From the NCBI RefSeq assembly GCF_000342045.1, contig NZ_AONQ01000003.1:1-64000 (forward strand): a DNA stretch of 64,000 nt. Direction: 5' to 3'. This DNA comes from Paramagnetospirillum caucaseum (GTDB lineage: Bacteria > Pseudomonadota > Alphaproteobacteria > Rhodospirillales > Magnetospirillaceae). The translations under genes were made by a program, and so were the position numbers. The notes below the pieces were generated by a model, which was not told the DNA's origin, ran no database searches, and worked only from the letters and a program-made list of their open reading frames with translations. This document shows positions 47,617 to 58,700 of the stretch, piece by piece (position 1 is the first letter of the stretch; every line of letters begins with the position of its first letter).

Positions 47617-48224
47617 CAGGGTATTCCGACGATCTTGTGGGTCTGCAGGCTGAGCCGCCAGCGCGGCCGAGTCAAGCAATGGGCGATGGCGGCGCGGGTA
47701 TTGGCGTCGCGCTCCGGCCCGTCCATGGGCTGCACCAGGAAATGGGTGAAGTCCAGATGCTCGAACGTCTCGGGCGCGGCGCCGGCCTGCGGGAACACCA
47801 GCTTCAGCTCGTCGCCCCGGGTCACCTTCAGGGTGGTGCCGGCCTTGGGGCTGACGCACACCCAGTCGATGCCGGGGGGCAGGTCCACCGTGCCGTTGGT
47901 CTCCACCGCCACCTCGAAGCCGAGACCGTGCAGCGCCGCCACCAGGGCCGCGTCCAGTTGCAGCCCCGGCTCGCCGCCGGTCACCACCACGGTGCGGGTG
48001 GCGCCGCCCACGTTCCGCACCGCCCCGGCCAGGGCTTGCGCGTCGGGATACTTCTCGCCGCCGACGAAATCGGTGTCGCAGAAGCGGCAGGCGGCGGCGG
48101 CGCGATCCTCCTCCCGCCCGCTCCACAGATTGCAGCCGGAAAAGCGCAGGAAGACCGCCGGCCGGCCGGCCTGCACGCCCTCACCCTGCAACGAGTGGAA
48201 GATTTCGCGGACGGTGTAGGGCAT
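47616..48224 (-). CDS. queE: 7-carboxy-7-deazaguanine synthase QueE
   Basis: A 202-residue radical-SAM enzyme that makes the deazapurine ring in queuosine synthesis. The iron-sulfur motif is C-x14-C-x2-C (GCNLWSG... ACRFC, about 30-48), as I recall for Burkholderia QueE, rather than the classic CxxxCxxC. GGEPGLQLD supplies the SAM-binding glycine region. It is followed directly by queD; queC and queF are not nearby. Confidence 0.92.
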   Translation of the reverse strand: MPYTVREIFHSLQGEGVQAGRPAVFLRFSGCNLWSGREEDRAAAACRFCDTDFVGGEKYPDAQALAGAVRNVGGATRTVVVTGGEPGLQLDAALVAALHGLGFEVAVETNGTVDLPPGIDWVCVSPKAGTTLKVTRGDELKLVFPQAGAAPETFEHLDFTHFLVQPMDGPERDANTRAAIAHCLTRPRWRLSLQTHKIVGIP

Positions 48225-48231
48225 GGCGCCT

Positions 48232-48573
48232 TTAGTGGTCCGAGCCGTGGAGGATCTCGTCGGTGATGCCGGTCTCGTAGTCCAGGCCGGCGGGGGTCAG
48301 GGTCACCGCCATGGGGAAGCTGGCGCGGATCAGGCCCTTCCTCTCCAGCGCCACCCACACCGCGCCGTTGGCGAGGCCGCTGGCGTCCTTGCTCATCACC
48401 ACCTTGCGGCCGACGTGGAAGTGGTTGCCGTGGGGATGGGGCAGGGCCGACAGGAAGACTTCGCCGCCGTCCATGCGGGTCGAGGTCTCGGGATGGCGGG
48501 CCAGTTCCTGGAACAGCACCAGGGTCTTCAGTTGCAGCGGATTGAGCTTCAAGGGATTGGCGCGGGGCGGCAT
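48232..48573 (-). CDS. Small conserved-looking protein of unknown function upstream of queE
   Basis: A 113-residue protein with NPLKLNPLQLKTLVLFQELARHP (helical) then a HPHGNHFHVGRKVVMSKDASGLANG segment and an LERKGLIRAS helix, suggesting a compact, perhaps winged-helix-like fold. It ends 7 nt before queE and heads the queE-queD-ligR run. The start could also be at 48606 or 48609. I do not know its function. Confidence 0.65.
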   Translation of the reverse strand: MPPRANPLKLNPLQLKTLVLFQELARHPETSTRMDGGEVFLSALPHPHGNHFHVGRKVVMSKDASGLANGAVWVALERKGLIRASFPMAVTLTPAGLDYETGITDEILHGSDH

Positions 48574-48727
48574 GGGCGTCGGTTCCAAGGAAAGGGGGGG
48601 CGGCATCATGGCACCAGCCGCCCCCGGATTCCAAGAGTCATGCCGACGAATGGACTAGACGGATCAGCCGCCCGGCCTTATCCGTAGACGAAAGGAATGG
48701 AAGGCTGGTGAGGGGGTGCCGGTTCCC

Positions 48728-51169
48728 ATGGACGTAAGGCAGACCATCAAGGCACTGTTCGACAACGCGGTCGATGCGGTCTGCGCCCATCGCGACGGCG
48801 TCGTGGTTGCCGCCAATCCTGCCTATGCCCGCCTGTTCGGCTATGACGTCGCCGACGACATGGCGGGCCACCCCATCATCGAGACCCTGGCCCCGGAGGA
48901 GCATTCCAGGGTTGGCGAGATCATCCGCCGCCGCGCCGCCGGCGCGGATGTCGCCCCGGTCTACACCGCCAAGGGCCTGCGGCGGGACGGCAGCCGCTTC
49001 GACCTGGAAATCGGCGCCTCGGTCTTTCAGATGGATGGGGAAAGCTACTTCATCGCGGTGCTGCGCGACGTCTCCGAGGCGGAGGATTCGAAGCGGCGGC
49101 TGACCGAGAGCGAGGAGCGCTTCCGCAACCTGTTCATGATGTCGCCCGACCCCACCTGGATCATCCAGGACAACCGGTTCGTCGAGTGTAATCAGGCGGC
49201 GGTGAACATCCTGGGATACCCGGACGCCGATTCGCTGAAGAACGTCCATCCGTCCGAGCTGTCGCCGGACGCCCAGCCCGACGGCGAATCCTCGTTCGCC
49301 AAGGCCGAGCGGATGATGGGCCTGGCCATGGCCAACGGCTTGCACCGCTTCGAATGGGCGCACCGGCGCCACGACGGCAGCGTCTTTCCCGCCGAGGTGA
49401 CCCTGTCGGCCACCCTGCTGCAGGGCCGGCCCTCCATCTACTGCACCTGGCGCGACATCACCGAGCGCCACCAGGCCGAGGCACAGATGCGGCTGGCCGC
49501 CGGCGTGTTCGATTCCACCCACGAGGGCATCGTCGTCACCGACACCAACGGCATCATCCTGTCGGTCAATCCCGCCTTCACCCGGATCACCGGCTATGCC
49601 GGCTGCGAGGTGATCGGCAAGACCCCCGCCGTGCTGAAATCCCACCGCCAGGATCGGAACTTCTATCGCGCCATGTGGGACGATCTGCTGAAGAAGGGGG
49701 AATGGCGGGGCGAATTGTGGAACCGGCGCAAGGATGGCGAGGCCTATCTGGAATGGCTGACCATCAGCGCGGTGGCCGGGCCGGACGGCAAGCCGTCGCG
49801 CTATGTGGCGGTGTTCTCCGACGTCACCGAGCTGCGGCGCAAGGACGACCAGATCCGCCATCAGGCCTATCACGACGCCCTGACCGGCCTGCCCAACCGT
49901 TTCCTGCTGGCCGACCGCCTGGACCACGCGCTGGAGGTTTCGCGCCGGGTCCAGACCCAGGTGGCGGTGCTGTTCCTCGACCTCGACCGCTTCAAGGTGA
50001 TCAACGACAGCCTGGGCCATCACGAGGGCGACAAGCTGCTGGTCGAGGTGGCCCGCCGCGTCGGCCAGACGGTGCGCCGGAGCGACACCGTCTCGCGCCT
50101 GGGCGGCGACGAGTTCGTGGTGGTGCTCTCCAGCTTCAGCGACACCACCGAGGTGGCCCTGGTGGCGGAGAAGATCATCGCCGCCCTGGCCCGTCCCCTG
50201 CGGCTGGCCGGCAAGGCGGTGCATTCGGGCACCAGCATCGGCATCGCCGTCTTTCCCCAGGACGGCGAGGACGCCGCCACCCTGCTGAAGAACGCCGACA
50301 CCGCCATGTACCAGGCCAAGGCGGGGGGGCGGCGCTGCTTCCGCTTCTTCGACCGCTCCATGAACGAGCACGCGGTGCGCCGTCTGGAGCTGGAGGCGCA
50401 GTTGCGCCAGGCCATCGATTCCAACCAGCTGGAGTTGCACTACCAGCCCAAGGTGCTGGTGGAGACCGGCGGGCTGGCCGGGCTGGAGGCGCTGCTGCGC
50501 TGGAACCATCCCGAGCAGGGGCGGATTCCCCCCATGGAATTCATCCCCCTGGCCGAGGAGACCGGGCTGATCATCCCGCTCAGCTATTGGGTGATCGAGG
50601 AGGCCTGCCGCAAGCTGGCCAAGTGGCGCAAGGGCGGCGCCGACGTCAAGGTGGCCATCAACCTGTCGGCCCGGCAGTTCCACGACGAGAAGCTGCCGCA
50701 GCGGATCGAGGCCATCCTGCAGCGCAACAAAGTGCCGGGCAGCGCGCTGGAAATCGAGCTGACCGAGGGCGCGGTGATGGACGATCCCGGCCGGGCCATC
50801 GTCATCCTGCAGCGGCTGCGCGCCCTGGGCCTGCGCGTCTCGGTCGACGATTTCGGCACCGGCTATTCCAGCCTGGCCTATCTCAAGCGCTTCCCCATCA
50901 ACGCGGTGAAGATTGACCGCTCCTTCGTCATGGACCTGCCCGGCGATGCCGAGGACGCGGCCATCGTCCGCGCCATCCTCGACCTCGCCCGCGCCCTTAA
51001 CCTGGACGTGGTGGCCGAAGGGGTGGAAACCGCCGAACAGCTGGACTTCCTGGCCCAAGCCGGCTGCGGCCAGGTCCAAGGCTATTACTTCAGCCCGCCG
51101 CGCCCCGCCGCCGAACTGGACGCGTGGATCAGCAAGGCGTCCTGGGCGTACTCCCCCAATCGCCCCTGA
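48728..51169 (+). CDS. PAS-PAS-PAS-GGDEF-EAL cyclic-di-GMP enzyme
   Basis: An 813-residue cytoplasmic protein with three PAS domains (about 8-125, 130-255, 258-380), a GGDEF domain with an intact GGDEF at 459-463 and an RRSD I-site five residues upstream, then an EAL domain (EAL near 586, with LRWNHP, NLSARQF and VDDFGTGYSSL). Both domains look catalytically competent, so it may make and degrade c-di-GMP depending on PAS signals. The ATG at 48728 is chosen over a GTG four codons earlier. It converges with rsmE, overlapping by 41 nt. Confidence 0.93.
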   Translation: MDVRQTIKALFDNAVDAVCAHRDGVVVAANPAYARLFGYDVADDMAGHPIIETLAPEEHSRVGEIIRRRAAGADVAPVYTAKGLRRDGSRFDLEIGASVFQMDGESYFIAVLRDVSEAEDSKRRLTESEERFRNLFMMSPDPTWIIQDNRFVECNQAAVNILGYPDADSLKNVHPSELSPDAQPDGESSFAKAERMMGLAMANGLHRFEWAHRRHDGSVFPAEVTLSATLLQGRPSIYCTWRDITERHQAEAQMRLAAGVFDSTHEGIVVTDTNGIILSVNPAFTRITGYAGCEVIGKTPAVLKSHRQDRNFYRAMWDDLLKKGEWRGELWNRRKDGEAYLEWLTISAVAGPDGKPSRYVAVFSDVTELRRKDDQIRHQAYHDALTGLPNRFLLADRLDHALEVSRRVQTQVAVLFLDLDRFKVINDSLGHHEGDKLLVEVARRVGQTVRRSDTVSRLGGDEFVVVLSSFSDTTEVALVAEKIIAALARPLRLAGKAVHSGTSIGIAVFPQDGEDAATLLKNADTAMYQAKAGGRRCFRFFDRSMNEHAVRRLELEAQLRQAIDSNQLELHYQPKVLVETGGLAGLEALLRWNHPEQGRIPPMEFIPLAEETGLIIPLSYWVIEEACRKLAKWRKGGADVKVAINLSARQFHDEKLPQRIEAILQRNKVPGSALEIELTEGAVMDDPGRAIVILQRLRALGLRVSVDDFGTGYSSLAYLKRFPINAVKIDRSFVMDLPGDAEDAAIVRAILDLARALNLDVVAEGVETAEQLDFLAQAGCGQVQGYYFSPPRPAAELDAWISKASWAYSPNRP

Positions 51170-51893
51170 TAGCCTGCACCACAGCCAGGGCGGCAATGGC
51201 TGCGGTCTCGGCCCGCAGGATGCGCGGCCCCAACCCCACGGCGCGGGCGAAGGGCTGGGCGGTGATCAACCGGCGCTCCCCGTCGTCGAAGCCGCCCTCC
51301 GGCCCGACCAGCAGGGCGAGCGGGCCGGGCGGCAATCCGGTCAGCACCTGGGTCAGGGGCGGGCCGCCGCCGCCCTCGTCGAGGAACAGCAGCACCCGTT
51401 CCGCCGGCCAGCCGGCCAGTACCTTGTCCAGGGCGGCGGGCTCGGCCAGGTCGGGGACAGTCAGGCGTTCGCACTGCTCGGCGGCTTCCGTCAGGTGGGC
51501 GCGCAGCCGCTCGATATTGACCCGCCCGGCATTGGTGCGCCGGGTGAACACCGGCCAAAGGCGGGAAACGCCCAGTTCGGCCGCCTTTTCCACCACCAGA
51601 TCGGTGCGGTCCTTCTTCAAGGGCGCGGCCAGCAGCCAGAGGTCGGGCTCGGGCGTCTGGGGCCGGGTCCGGCGCTCCGGCACCAGGGCGGCGCCGGCCT
51701 TGGCCAACGCGGCGATGCGGGCCAGCCACTCGCCGTCGGCACCGTTGAACAGCAACACCATCTCGCCCGGTTCGGCCCGCATCACCGCGGCGAGGTAATG
51801 GGTCTGGTCGCGGGTCAGCGCCACGGCGACGCCCGCCGCCAGCGGGGCCGGGACGAACAGGCGGAAACGGGGGCGGGATGCGGAATCGGTCAT
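51129..51893 (-). CDS. rsmE: 16S rRNA m3U1498 methyltransferase
   Basis: A 254-residue SPOUT methyltransferase with an N-terminal PUA-like domain and the C-terminal knot motif LLVGPEGGFDDGE and RILRAETA. It methylates U1498 of 16S rRNA. Length and motifs match RsmE. It is divergent from def. Confidence 0.93.
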   Translation of the reverse strand: MTDSASRPRFRLFVPAPLAAGVAVALTRDQTHYLAAVMRAEPGEMVLLFNGADGEWLARIAALAKAGAALVPERRTRPQTPEPDLWLLAAPLKKDRTDLVVEKAAELGVSRLWPVFTRRTNAGRVNIERLRAHLTEAAEQCERLTVPDLAEPAALDKVLAGWPAERVLLFLDEGGGGPPLTQVLTGLPPGPLALLVGPEGGFDDGERRLITAQPFARAVGLGPRILRAETAAIAALAVVQAIRGDWGSTPRTPC

Positions 51894-51994
51894 GACTTCC
51901 TTTTACGCCGCCGGCCGCCGATGGGGAAGCACGCTTGACCTCGCCCGCGACCGGGCCTATGTCGGACGGTAGAGAGTCCATCGAAGGTTCCGCC

Positions 51995-52507
51995 ATGGCC
52001 GTGCTGCCCATCCTGACCGCGCCCGATCCGGTGCTGAAGTCCAAGTCCAAGCCCGTCGCCGCCGTGGACGACCGTATCCGCGCCCTGCTGGCCGACATGC
52101 TGGAGACCATGTACCACGCCCCGGGCATCGGGCTGGCGGCGCCGCAGATCGGCGTGCTGGAACGGGTGATCGTCATGGATATCGGCCGCAAGGAAGAGGA
52201 CCGCGACCCCATCCGCATGGTCAATCCCGAGATCGTCTGGGCGTCGGACGAGGACAACACCTACGAGGAAGGCTGCCTGTCGGTGCCCGAGCACTATTCC
52301 AACGTGGTGCGCCCGGCGGCGGTCAAGGTCCGCTATCTCGACGAGACCGGCGAGAAAAAGGAAATCCACGCCGACGGCCTGCTGGCCACCGTGGTGCAGC
52401 ACGAGATGGACCACCTGGACGGCATCTTGTTCATCGACCACCTGTCGTCGCTGAAGCGTAACATGATCCTGCGCAAGCTGCTCAAGGCCCGGAAGGACGC
52501 GGAATGA
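51995..52507 (+). CDS. def: Peptide deformylase
   Basis: A 170-residue metalloenzyme that removes N-formyl groups from nascent proteins. All three motifs are present: GIGLAAPQ (44-51), EGCLS (92-96, metal Cys) and HEMDH (136-140). The start MAVLPI matches the family; an in-frame ATG 20 codons upstream is less likely. It overlaps fmt by 4 nt, the classic def-fmt pair. Confidence 0.96.
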   Translation: MAVLPILTAPDPVLKSKSKPVAAVDDRIRALLADMLETMYHAPGIGLAAPQIGVLERVIVMDIGRKEEDRDPIRMVNPEIVWASDEDNTYEEGCLSVPEHYSNVVRPAAVKVRYLDETGEKKEIHADGLLATVVQHEMDHLDGILFIDHLSSLKRNMILRKLLKARKDAE

Positions 52508-53433
52508 AACTGGTGTTCATGGGGACGCCGGACTTCTCGGTCCCCATCCTGGACTCGCTGATCGAGGCCGGGCACCAGGTGGTCTGCACCTATTCCCAGC
52601 CGCCCCGGCCCGCCGGGCGCGGCCACAAGGAACAGCCGACCCCGGTCCACGCCTTCGCCCACCAGCGCGGCATTCCCGTCCGTACCCCCAAAAGCCTGAA
52701 ATCCCCCGAGGCTTGCTCCGAGTTCGCCGCCCTGGACGCCGACGTGGCGGTGGTGGCGGCCTATGGCCTGATCCTGCCCCAGGCGGTGTTGGACGCGCCG
52801 CGCCTCGGCTGCCTCAACGTCCACGCCTCGCTGCTGCCGCGCTGGCGCGGCGCGGCGCCCATCCAGCGGGCCATCCTGGCCGGCGACCATGAGACCGGGG
52901 TCACCATCATGCAGATGGATGCCGGACTGGACACCGGGGCCATGCTGCTCAAGGAAAGCATCCTGCTGCTGCCCGACACCACGGCGTCCTGGCTGCACGA
53001 CATGCTGGCCGCCATGGGGGCGCGGATGATCGTCGATGCGGTGGGCCGGCTGGAGGCCGAGGAACCTCTGCCCGCCACCCCCCAGCCGGCAGAGGGGGTG
53101 ACCTACGCCCACAAGCTGGCCAAGGAGGAGGGCCTTCTCGACTGGAGCCGTCCGGCGGTGGAGCTGGACCGCAAGGTTCGCGCGCTGAACCCCTGGCCCG
53201 GCGTGTGGTTCGAGATGGGAGGCGAGCGCGTCAAGGTCATCGAGGCGGCGGTGGTCCCCGGCGCGGGCCCGCCGGGCACCGTGCTCGACGGCCAGCTGAC
53301 CGTCGCCTGCGGCAAGTTCGCCCTGCGTCCCCTCAAGGTCCAGCGGGCCGGCAAGGCGGCCATGACCGTTTCCGAGATGCTGCGCGGCCATGCCATCCCC
53401 AAGGGCACGGTGCTGGCCCAGAGCGCCCGGTAA
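52504..53433 (+). CDS. fmt: Methionyl-tRNA formyltransferase
   Basis: A 309-residue enzyme that formylates initiator Met-tRNA. The formyl-transferase core contains [16 protein letters not shown], and the C-terminal OB-like domain follows. The first bases overlap def (ATGA), and its stop shares one base with the truA start (TAATG). The three translation genes form one unit. Confidence 0.96.
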   Translation: MKLVFMGTPDFSVPILDSLIEAGHQVVCTYSQPPRPAGRGHKEQPTPVHAFAHQRGIPVRTPKSLKSPEACSEFAALDADVAVVAAYGLILPQAVLDAPRLGCLNVHASLLPRWRGAAPIQRAILAGDHETGVTIMQMDAGLDTGAMLLKESILLLPDTTASWLHDMLAAMGARMIVDAVGRLEAEEPLPATPQPAEGVTYAHKLAKEEGLLDWSRPAVELDRKVRALNPWPGVWFEMGGERVKVIEAAVVPGAGPPGTVLDGQLTVACGKFALRPLKVQRAGKAAMTVSEMLRGHAIPKGTVLAQSAR

Positions 53434-54203
53434 TGCCCCGCTACCGCCTGCTCGTCGAGTACGACGGCACCCCCTTCAACGGCTGGCAGCGCCAGGACAA
53501 GGGCCTGTCGGTCCAGGGCGTGCTGGAAAAGGCCGTCGAGAAGCTGTGCGGCACCCCCTGCACCATCAATGCGGCGGGACGCACCGATGCCGGAGTGCAC
53601 GCCACGGGACAGGTGGCCCATGTGGACCTGCCCCGCGATTATCCCGCCGATACGGTCAGGGACGCGCTCAACTACCACATGAAACCCAAGCCGGTGGCGG
53701 TGGTGGCCGCCGAGAAGGTCGGAGACGACTTCCACGCCCGCTTCTCGGCGATTGGGCGGGCCTATCTCTACCGCATCGTCAACCGCCGCGCCCCGCTGGC
53801 GCTGGAACAGGACCGGGCGTGGTGGGTGCCGGTGGCGCTGGATGCGGATTCCATGGCCGAGGGGGCGAGGCGGCTGCTCGGCCACCACGACTTCACCACC
53901 TTCCGCGCCTCGGAATGCCAGGCCAAGAGCCCCATGAAGACCCTGGACGTGCTGGACGTCACCCGGGTGGGCGAGGAAATCCGCATCGTGGCGGAGGCCC
54001 GCTCGTTCCTGCACCATCAGGTGCGCAACATGGTCGGCACCCTGAAGCTGGTGGGCGAGGGCAAGTGGAGCCCCGACGACATGGGCCGGGCGCTCGCCGC
54101 CCGCGACCGCACCAAGGGCGGCCCCACCGCCCCGGCGGCGGGTCTGGTCCTCACCGGGGTGACGTATCCCCCTTCGGGCGATAGAAGCGGCCCGACAGGC
54201 TGA
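53433..54203 (+). CDS. truA: tRNA pseudouridine(38-40) synthase
   Basis: A 256-residue pseudouridine synthase with the catalytic Asp52 in [11 protein letters not shown] and an [14 protein letters not shown]-terminal motif. It modifies the tRNA anticodon arm. Its 3' end overlaps the convergent membrane glycosyltransferase by 53 nt, so its last about 17 residues are also coding on the other strand. Confidence 0.95.
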   Translation: MPRYRLLVEYDGTPFNGWQRQDKGLSVQGVLEKAVEKLCGTPCTINAAGRTDAGVHATGQVAHVDLPRDYPADTVRDALNYHMKPKPVAVVAAEKVGDDFHARFSAIGRAYLYRIVNRRAPLALEQDRAWWVPVALDADSMAEGARRLLGHHDFTTFRASECQAKSPMKTLDVLDVTRVGEEIRIVAEARSFLHHQVRNMVGTLKLVGEGKWSPDDMGRALAARDRTKGGPTAPAAGLVLTGVTYPPSGDRSGPTG

Positions 54204-55635
54204 CCCGGTCGATCACGTATTCCTCGCGCAGCACCTGGAACACCTCGTCCTGGAAATCCTTCCAGCGGGCCGGCATCTCCTGGGCCCCCGGATTGGCGTC
54301 CTCGGGATGCCTGGGCGGATCGAGGATCTGCACCACGGCGATCTCGTGGCGGCGCAGCATGCCGGTCAGGGTATCGGCGGGCAGGCGGCCCATGGTCATG
54401 GCCTGCAGCATGTTGATGGGGTCGTAGAAGGCTGGCTTCCCCGCCCTGAGGCACAGCAGGTGCGATTGGCACAGCGCGGTGCCGGGAATGGACCTCACAT
54501 AGGCGACCTCGTCGCGGAACAGGGCCATGTGGTCTTGCGCCTCGCCCGCCAGGTCGACGCCGATGCGCCCCAGGCTGAGCGGCGCGTAGAACAGCACGCC
54601 GGCATTGACCAGCAACGCCATCGCTGGCCGCGCCCGGGGAAAGGGGGCAAGGCGCAGCACCAGCCCGGCGCCCGCCGCCAGGGCCACGTAGACGTCGAAG
54701 AAGACGTTGACGTCGGTTCCCGCCCCGCCCGAGAAGAAAATGCCGAAGGCCAGCGCCGCCCCGAGATAGGCGAGGATCAGGCCGGCCGGCCGGGTGCTGC
54801 GCGCCGCGATCAACCCGATTCCCACCAGGGCCATGGGCGCCTGGAACTGGCCGAGGATTTCGACGGTGAACAGGAACGACCGGCTGACCTCCCAGGTGCG
54901 GGACGCCAGCAGTTGGGTGAAGAAGGCGCCGTTCGAGGACAGCCACAGCAGCCCGCCGCTCAGGCCGGCCAGGGCGAGGCCGGTGAGGAAGAAGCCCAGC
55001 CGGGCGCGGGCCGGGCCGCGCAGCAGCACGTCCAGGCCGACCAGCAGCGGCAGGCAGATCAGGTTGTGCTTGACCAGCACCCCGGCCGAGAACAGCAGGG
55101 CGGCCAGGGCGGCGCGGCGCGCCCCCGCCGTTCCGCCCAGATGGACGGCCAGCCCCCACAGGACCAAGGCCTGGCCCAGCAATTGCGGATTGTTCTTGCC
55201 CACGTAATCGGTGACCAGGGCGGCGAAGAACAGGGCGCAGGTGACGGCGCCGAACCAGCCGTCGAGCCTTGATCCCCCCGCCGAGCGGACGATGGAGCGC
55301 ACCGCCAGGCAAAGCGCGATCACCGACGCGAAGGAGGCCAGCCGCCCGGCCATGTTGACGTCGCCGGTCAGGTGCGACAGGGCGCCCACCAGATAGAACG
55401 ACAGCGGCGGGTAGTTGTTGAAGAAATAGGGCGAGCCGGTGTCGTAGAGCGGCAATCCGGCGGCGGCGCGCAGCTGGAGATAGGCGTTCCAGCCCTCGGT
55501 GTTGTCGATCTCGTAATCCCAGAAGATGCGGGCCAGGGGATAGGCGAGCAGCACCAGGGCCAGCCCGGCCAGGGCGTGGACGGTCAGCCTGTAGGACCGC
55601 TCGGCATCGCCGCTCACATCATTCCCCCCGCGCAT
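54151..55635 (-). CDS. Multi-pass membrane glycosyltransferase, GT39/ArnT-like
   Basis: A 494-residue protein with about 11 membrane helices and a soluble C-terminal domain. The first loop after helix 1 carries a [20 protein letters not shown] segment in the position of the Asp/Glu motif of polyprenyl-phosphate glycosyltransferases. A GGAGGAGCG ribosome site supports the ATG at 55635. Function is probably sugar transfer to a lipid or cell-surface glycan, but the acceptor is unknown. It overlaps truA at the 3' end. Confidence 0.72.
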   Translation of the reverse strand: MRGGNDVSGDAERSYRLTVHALAGLALVLLAYPLARIFWDYEIDNTEGWNAYLQLRAAAGLPLYDTGSPYFFNNYPPLSFYLVGALSHLTGDVNMAGRLASFASVIALCLAVRSIVRSAGGSRLDGWFGAVTCALFFAALVTDYVGKNNPQLLGQALVLWGLAVHLGGTAGARRAALAALLFSAGVLVKHNLICLPLLVGLDVLLRGPARARLGFFLTGLALAGLSGGLLWLSSNGAFFTQLLASRTWEVSRSFLFTVEILGQFQAPMALVGIGLIAARSTRPAGLILAYLGAALAFGIFFSGGAGTDVNVFFDVYVALAAGAGLVLRLAPFPRARPAMALLVNAGVLFYAPLSLGRIGVDLAGEAQDHMALFRDEVAYVRSIPGTALCQSHLLCLRAGKPAFYDPINMLQAMTMGRLPADTLTGMLRRHEIAVVQILDPPRHPEDANPGAQEMPARWKDFQDEVFQVLREEYVIDRVSLSGRFYRPKGDTSPR

Positions 55636-55720
55636 CGCTCCTCCGTTCCCGACGGATTCGCCCTTCCGGAGCGGAGTGCCACAGAAGCTTCGGCCACGCA
55701 AGCGGGATGCGGGCGTCCCC

Positions 55721-58700
55721 TTATCCCCCCAGGATCACCAGCAGGTCCTTGGCCTCCACCTGGGTGCCGGGGGTGACCGCCACCGAGGCGATGGTGCCGG
55801 CCCGTTCGGCCCGCACCGCCGTTTCCATCTTCATGGCCTCGATGGAGACCAGCAGGTCGCCCTTTTCCACCATCTGCCCGGCATGGATGGCGACGCTGAC
55901 CACCAGGCCGGGCATGGGGGCGCCCACATGGTCGGCGTTGCCGGGTTCCGCCTTGGGCCGCGCCGCCCTGGCGGGGGCTACCTTGCGGTCGAACACCCTG
56001 ACGGTGCGCGGCTGGCCGTTCAGCTCGAAGAACACCTTGCGCGAGCCGTCCTCTTCCGGCTCGGCGGTGGCGAGGTAGCGGACGATCAGGCTCTTGCCCT
56101 TCTCCAGGTCGATGCTGATCTCCTGGCCGGGCTGCATGCCCCAGAAGAACACCTCGGTGGGCAGCGCCGAGACGTCGCCGTACTGGCGCTGGTGGGCGGC
56201 GAAATCGGCGAACACCTTGGGATACATCAGGTACGAGGCCAGTTCCGCCTCGGACAGCTTGCGCCCGGCCTTCTTCTCGGCCTCCTCCCGGGTGGCGGCA
56301 AGGTCGGCGGGCGGCAGCACCGCGCCGGGCCGCACCGTGATGGGCTTGGCCGCTCCCAGAACCTTCCTTTGCAAGGCCGCCGGGAAACCGCCCACCGGCT
56401 GGCCGAGATCGCCCCTGAAGAACGACACCACCGATTCGGGGAAGGCGATCTCCTTGTCGGGGTCCAGCACGTCGTCGGGCGAGAGGTTGCTGGTCACCAT
56501 CATCAGGGCCATGTCGCCCACCACCTTGCTGGTCGGCGTCACCTTGACCACGTCGCCGAACATGGCGTTCACGTCGGCATAGGCCTTGGCCACCCAGTCC
56601 CAATGCTGCTCGACGCCCAGGCTCCGGGCCTGGGCGCGCAGGTTGGTGTACTGGCCGCCCGGCATTTCGTGCCCGTAGACCTCGGCGGTGCCCGAGCGGA
56701 TCTCCGCCTCGAAGGGGGCGTAAAGGGTCCGCACCCCTTCCCAATAGCGCGACAGGCCGTTCAGCGCCCCCTGGTCCAGGCCGGGGTCGCGGTCGTGACC
56801 GGCCAGGGCGGCGCAGATGGAGCCCAGCGGCGGCTGGCTGGTCAGCCCGCTCATGGAATCCATGGCGGCGTCCACCGCGTCCACCCCGGCGTCCACCGCC
56901 GCCAGCACGCTGGCCGCCGACAGGCCCGAGGTGTCGTGGGTGTGGAAGGCGATGGGCAGGCCCACCTCCTGCTTCAGGGCCTTGACCAGCGCCGCGATGG
57001 CGCGCGGCCGGGCCAGGCCGGCCATGTCCTTGATGCCCAGAACATGGGCGCCGGCCTTCTCCAGCGCCTTGGCCATGGTCACGTAGTACTTGAGGTCATA
57101 TTTGGGCCGGGCGGCGTCAAAGATGTCGCCGGTATAGCAGATGGCCGCCTCGCAGACCTTGCCGCTCTCGCGCACCGCCTCGATGGCCACATGCATGTTG
57201 TCGACCCAGTTGAGCGAGTCAAAGACGCGGAACACGTCGACGCCGTTTTCCGCCGCCTGGGCGACGAAATGCCTGACCACGTTGTCGGGGTAGTTGGTGT
57301 AGCCCACCGCGTTGGCCGAGCGCAGCAGCATCTGCAGCAGCAGGTTGGGCATGGCGTTTCGCAGGGCTCTAAGACGCTCCCACGGGTCTTCCCGCAGGAA
57401 GCGCATGGCCACGTCGAAGGTGGCGCCGCCCCAGCATTCCACCGAGAACAGGCCGGGCAGCAGCCGGGCATAGGCCGGCGCCGCCGCCAGCATGTCGTGG
57501 CTGCGCATGCGGGTGGCGAACAGCGACTGGTGGGCGTCGCGCATGGTGGTGTCGGTGACCAGCACCCTTTTGCTGTCCCGCATCCACCGGGCCAGGCCCT
57601 CAGGCCCCAGCCGGTCCAGCAACTGCTTCGAGCCGGCGGGGGGCTCGGCCGCGGGGACGGGCGGCAAATCGGGGCGGTGGCCCAGCAAGGGGCGCTTCAG
57701 GCCCATTACGTCCGGGTTGCCGTTGACCATCACGTCGCCGACGAAGGACAGCACCCTGGTGGCGCGGTCCTTGCGGTCCTGGCGGGCGAACAGTTCCGGC
57801 GTCTCGTCGATGAAGCGGGTGGTGTAGGCGCAGCCCACGAACTTGGGATGCTCGATCACCGCTTCCAGGAAGGTCAGGTTGGTGGCGACGCCCCGGATGC
57901 GGAACTCGCGCAGCGCCCGGTCCATGCGGGCGATGGCCTCTTCCGGGGTGGGCGCCCAGGCGGTGACCTTCTCCAGCAGGGAATCGTAGTGCCGGGTGAT
58001 CAGCGCCCCGGAAAAGGCGGTGCCGCCGTCCAGCCGGATGCCGAAGCCGTTGGCGCCGCGATAGGCGGTGATGCGGCCGTAATCGGGAATGAAGTTGTTG
58101 GCCGGGTCCTCGGTGGTGATGCGGCACTGGATGGCGTGGCCGTTCAAGGGAATGTCGGCCTGCCGGGGCACGTCGGAACCCGGGGCGCCGATGGGCGCGC
58201 CGCCGGCGATCCTGATCTGCGCCTTGACGATGTCGATGCCGGTGACCACCTCGGTCACCGTGTGCTCCACCTGGACGCGGGGATTGACCTCGATGAAGTA
58301 GAAGGCCCCCGTCTCCATGTCCATCAGGAACTCGACGGTGCCGGCGTTCTCGTAGGCGGCGGCGCGGGCCAGGCGCACCGCCGTCTCGCACAGCTCGGCC
58401 CGCCGCTGGCCGTCGAGATAGGGGGCCGGGGCGCGTTCGACCACCTTCTGGTTGCGGCGCTGTACCGAGCAGTCGCGCTCGTAGAGATGGACCAGATTGC
58501 CCTGGGAATCGCCCAGGATCTGCACCTCGACATGGCGCGCCCGGCGCACCAGCTTTTCCAGGTAGACCTCGTCGTTGCCGAAGGCGGCCTTGGCCTCGCG
58601 CCGCGCCACCGCCAGCATTTCCTCCAGTTCGCTCTCGGCCTCGATCACCCGCATGCCGCGCCCGCCGCCGCCCCAGCTGGCCTTGAGCATCAGGGGATAG

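Noticed and set aside
48638..51196. Long minus-strand open frame opposite the GGDEF-EAL gene
   Set aside because: All signalling-domain motifs lie on the plus strand; the other strand is shadow.
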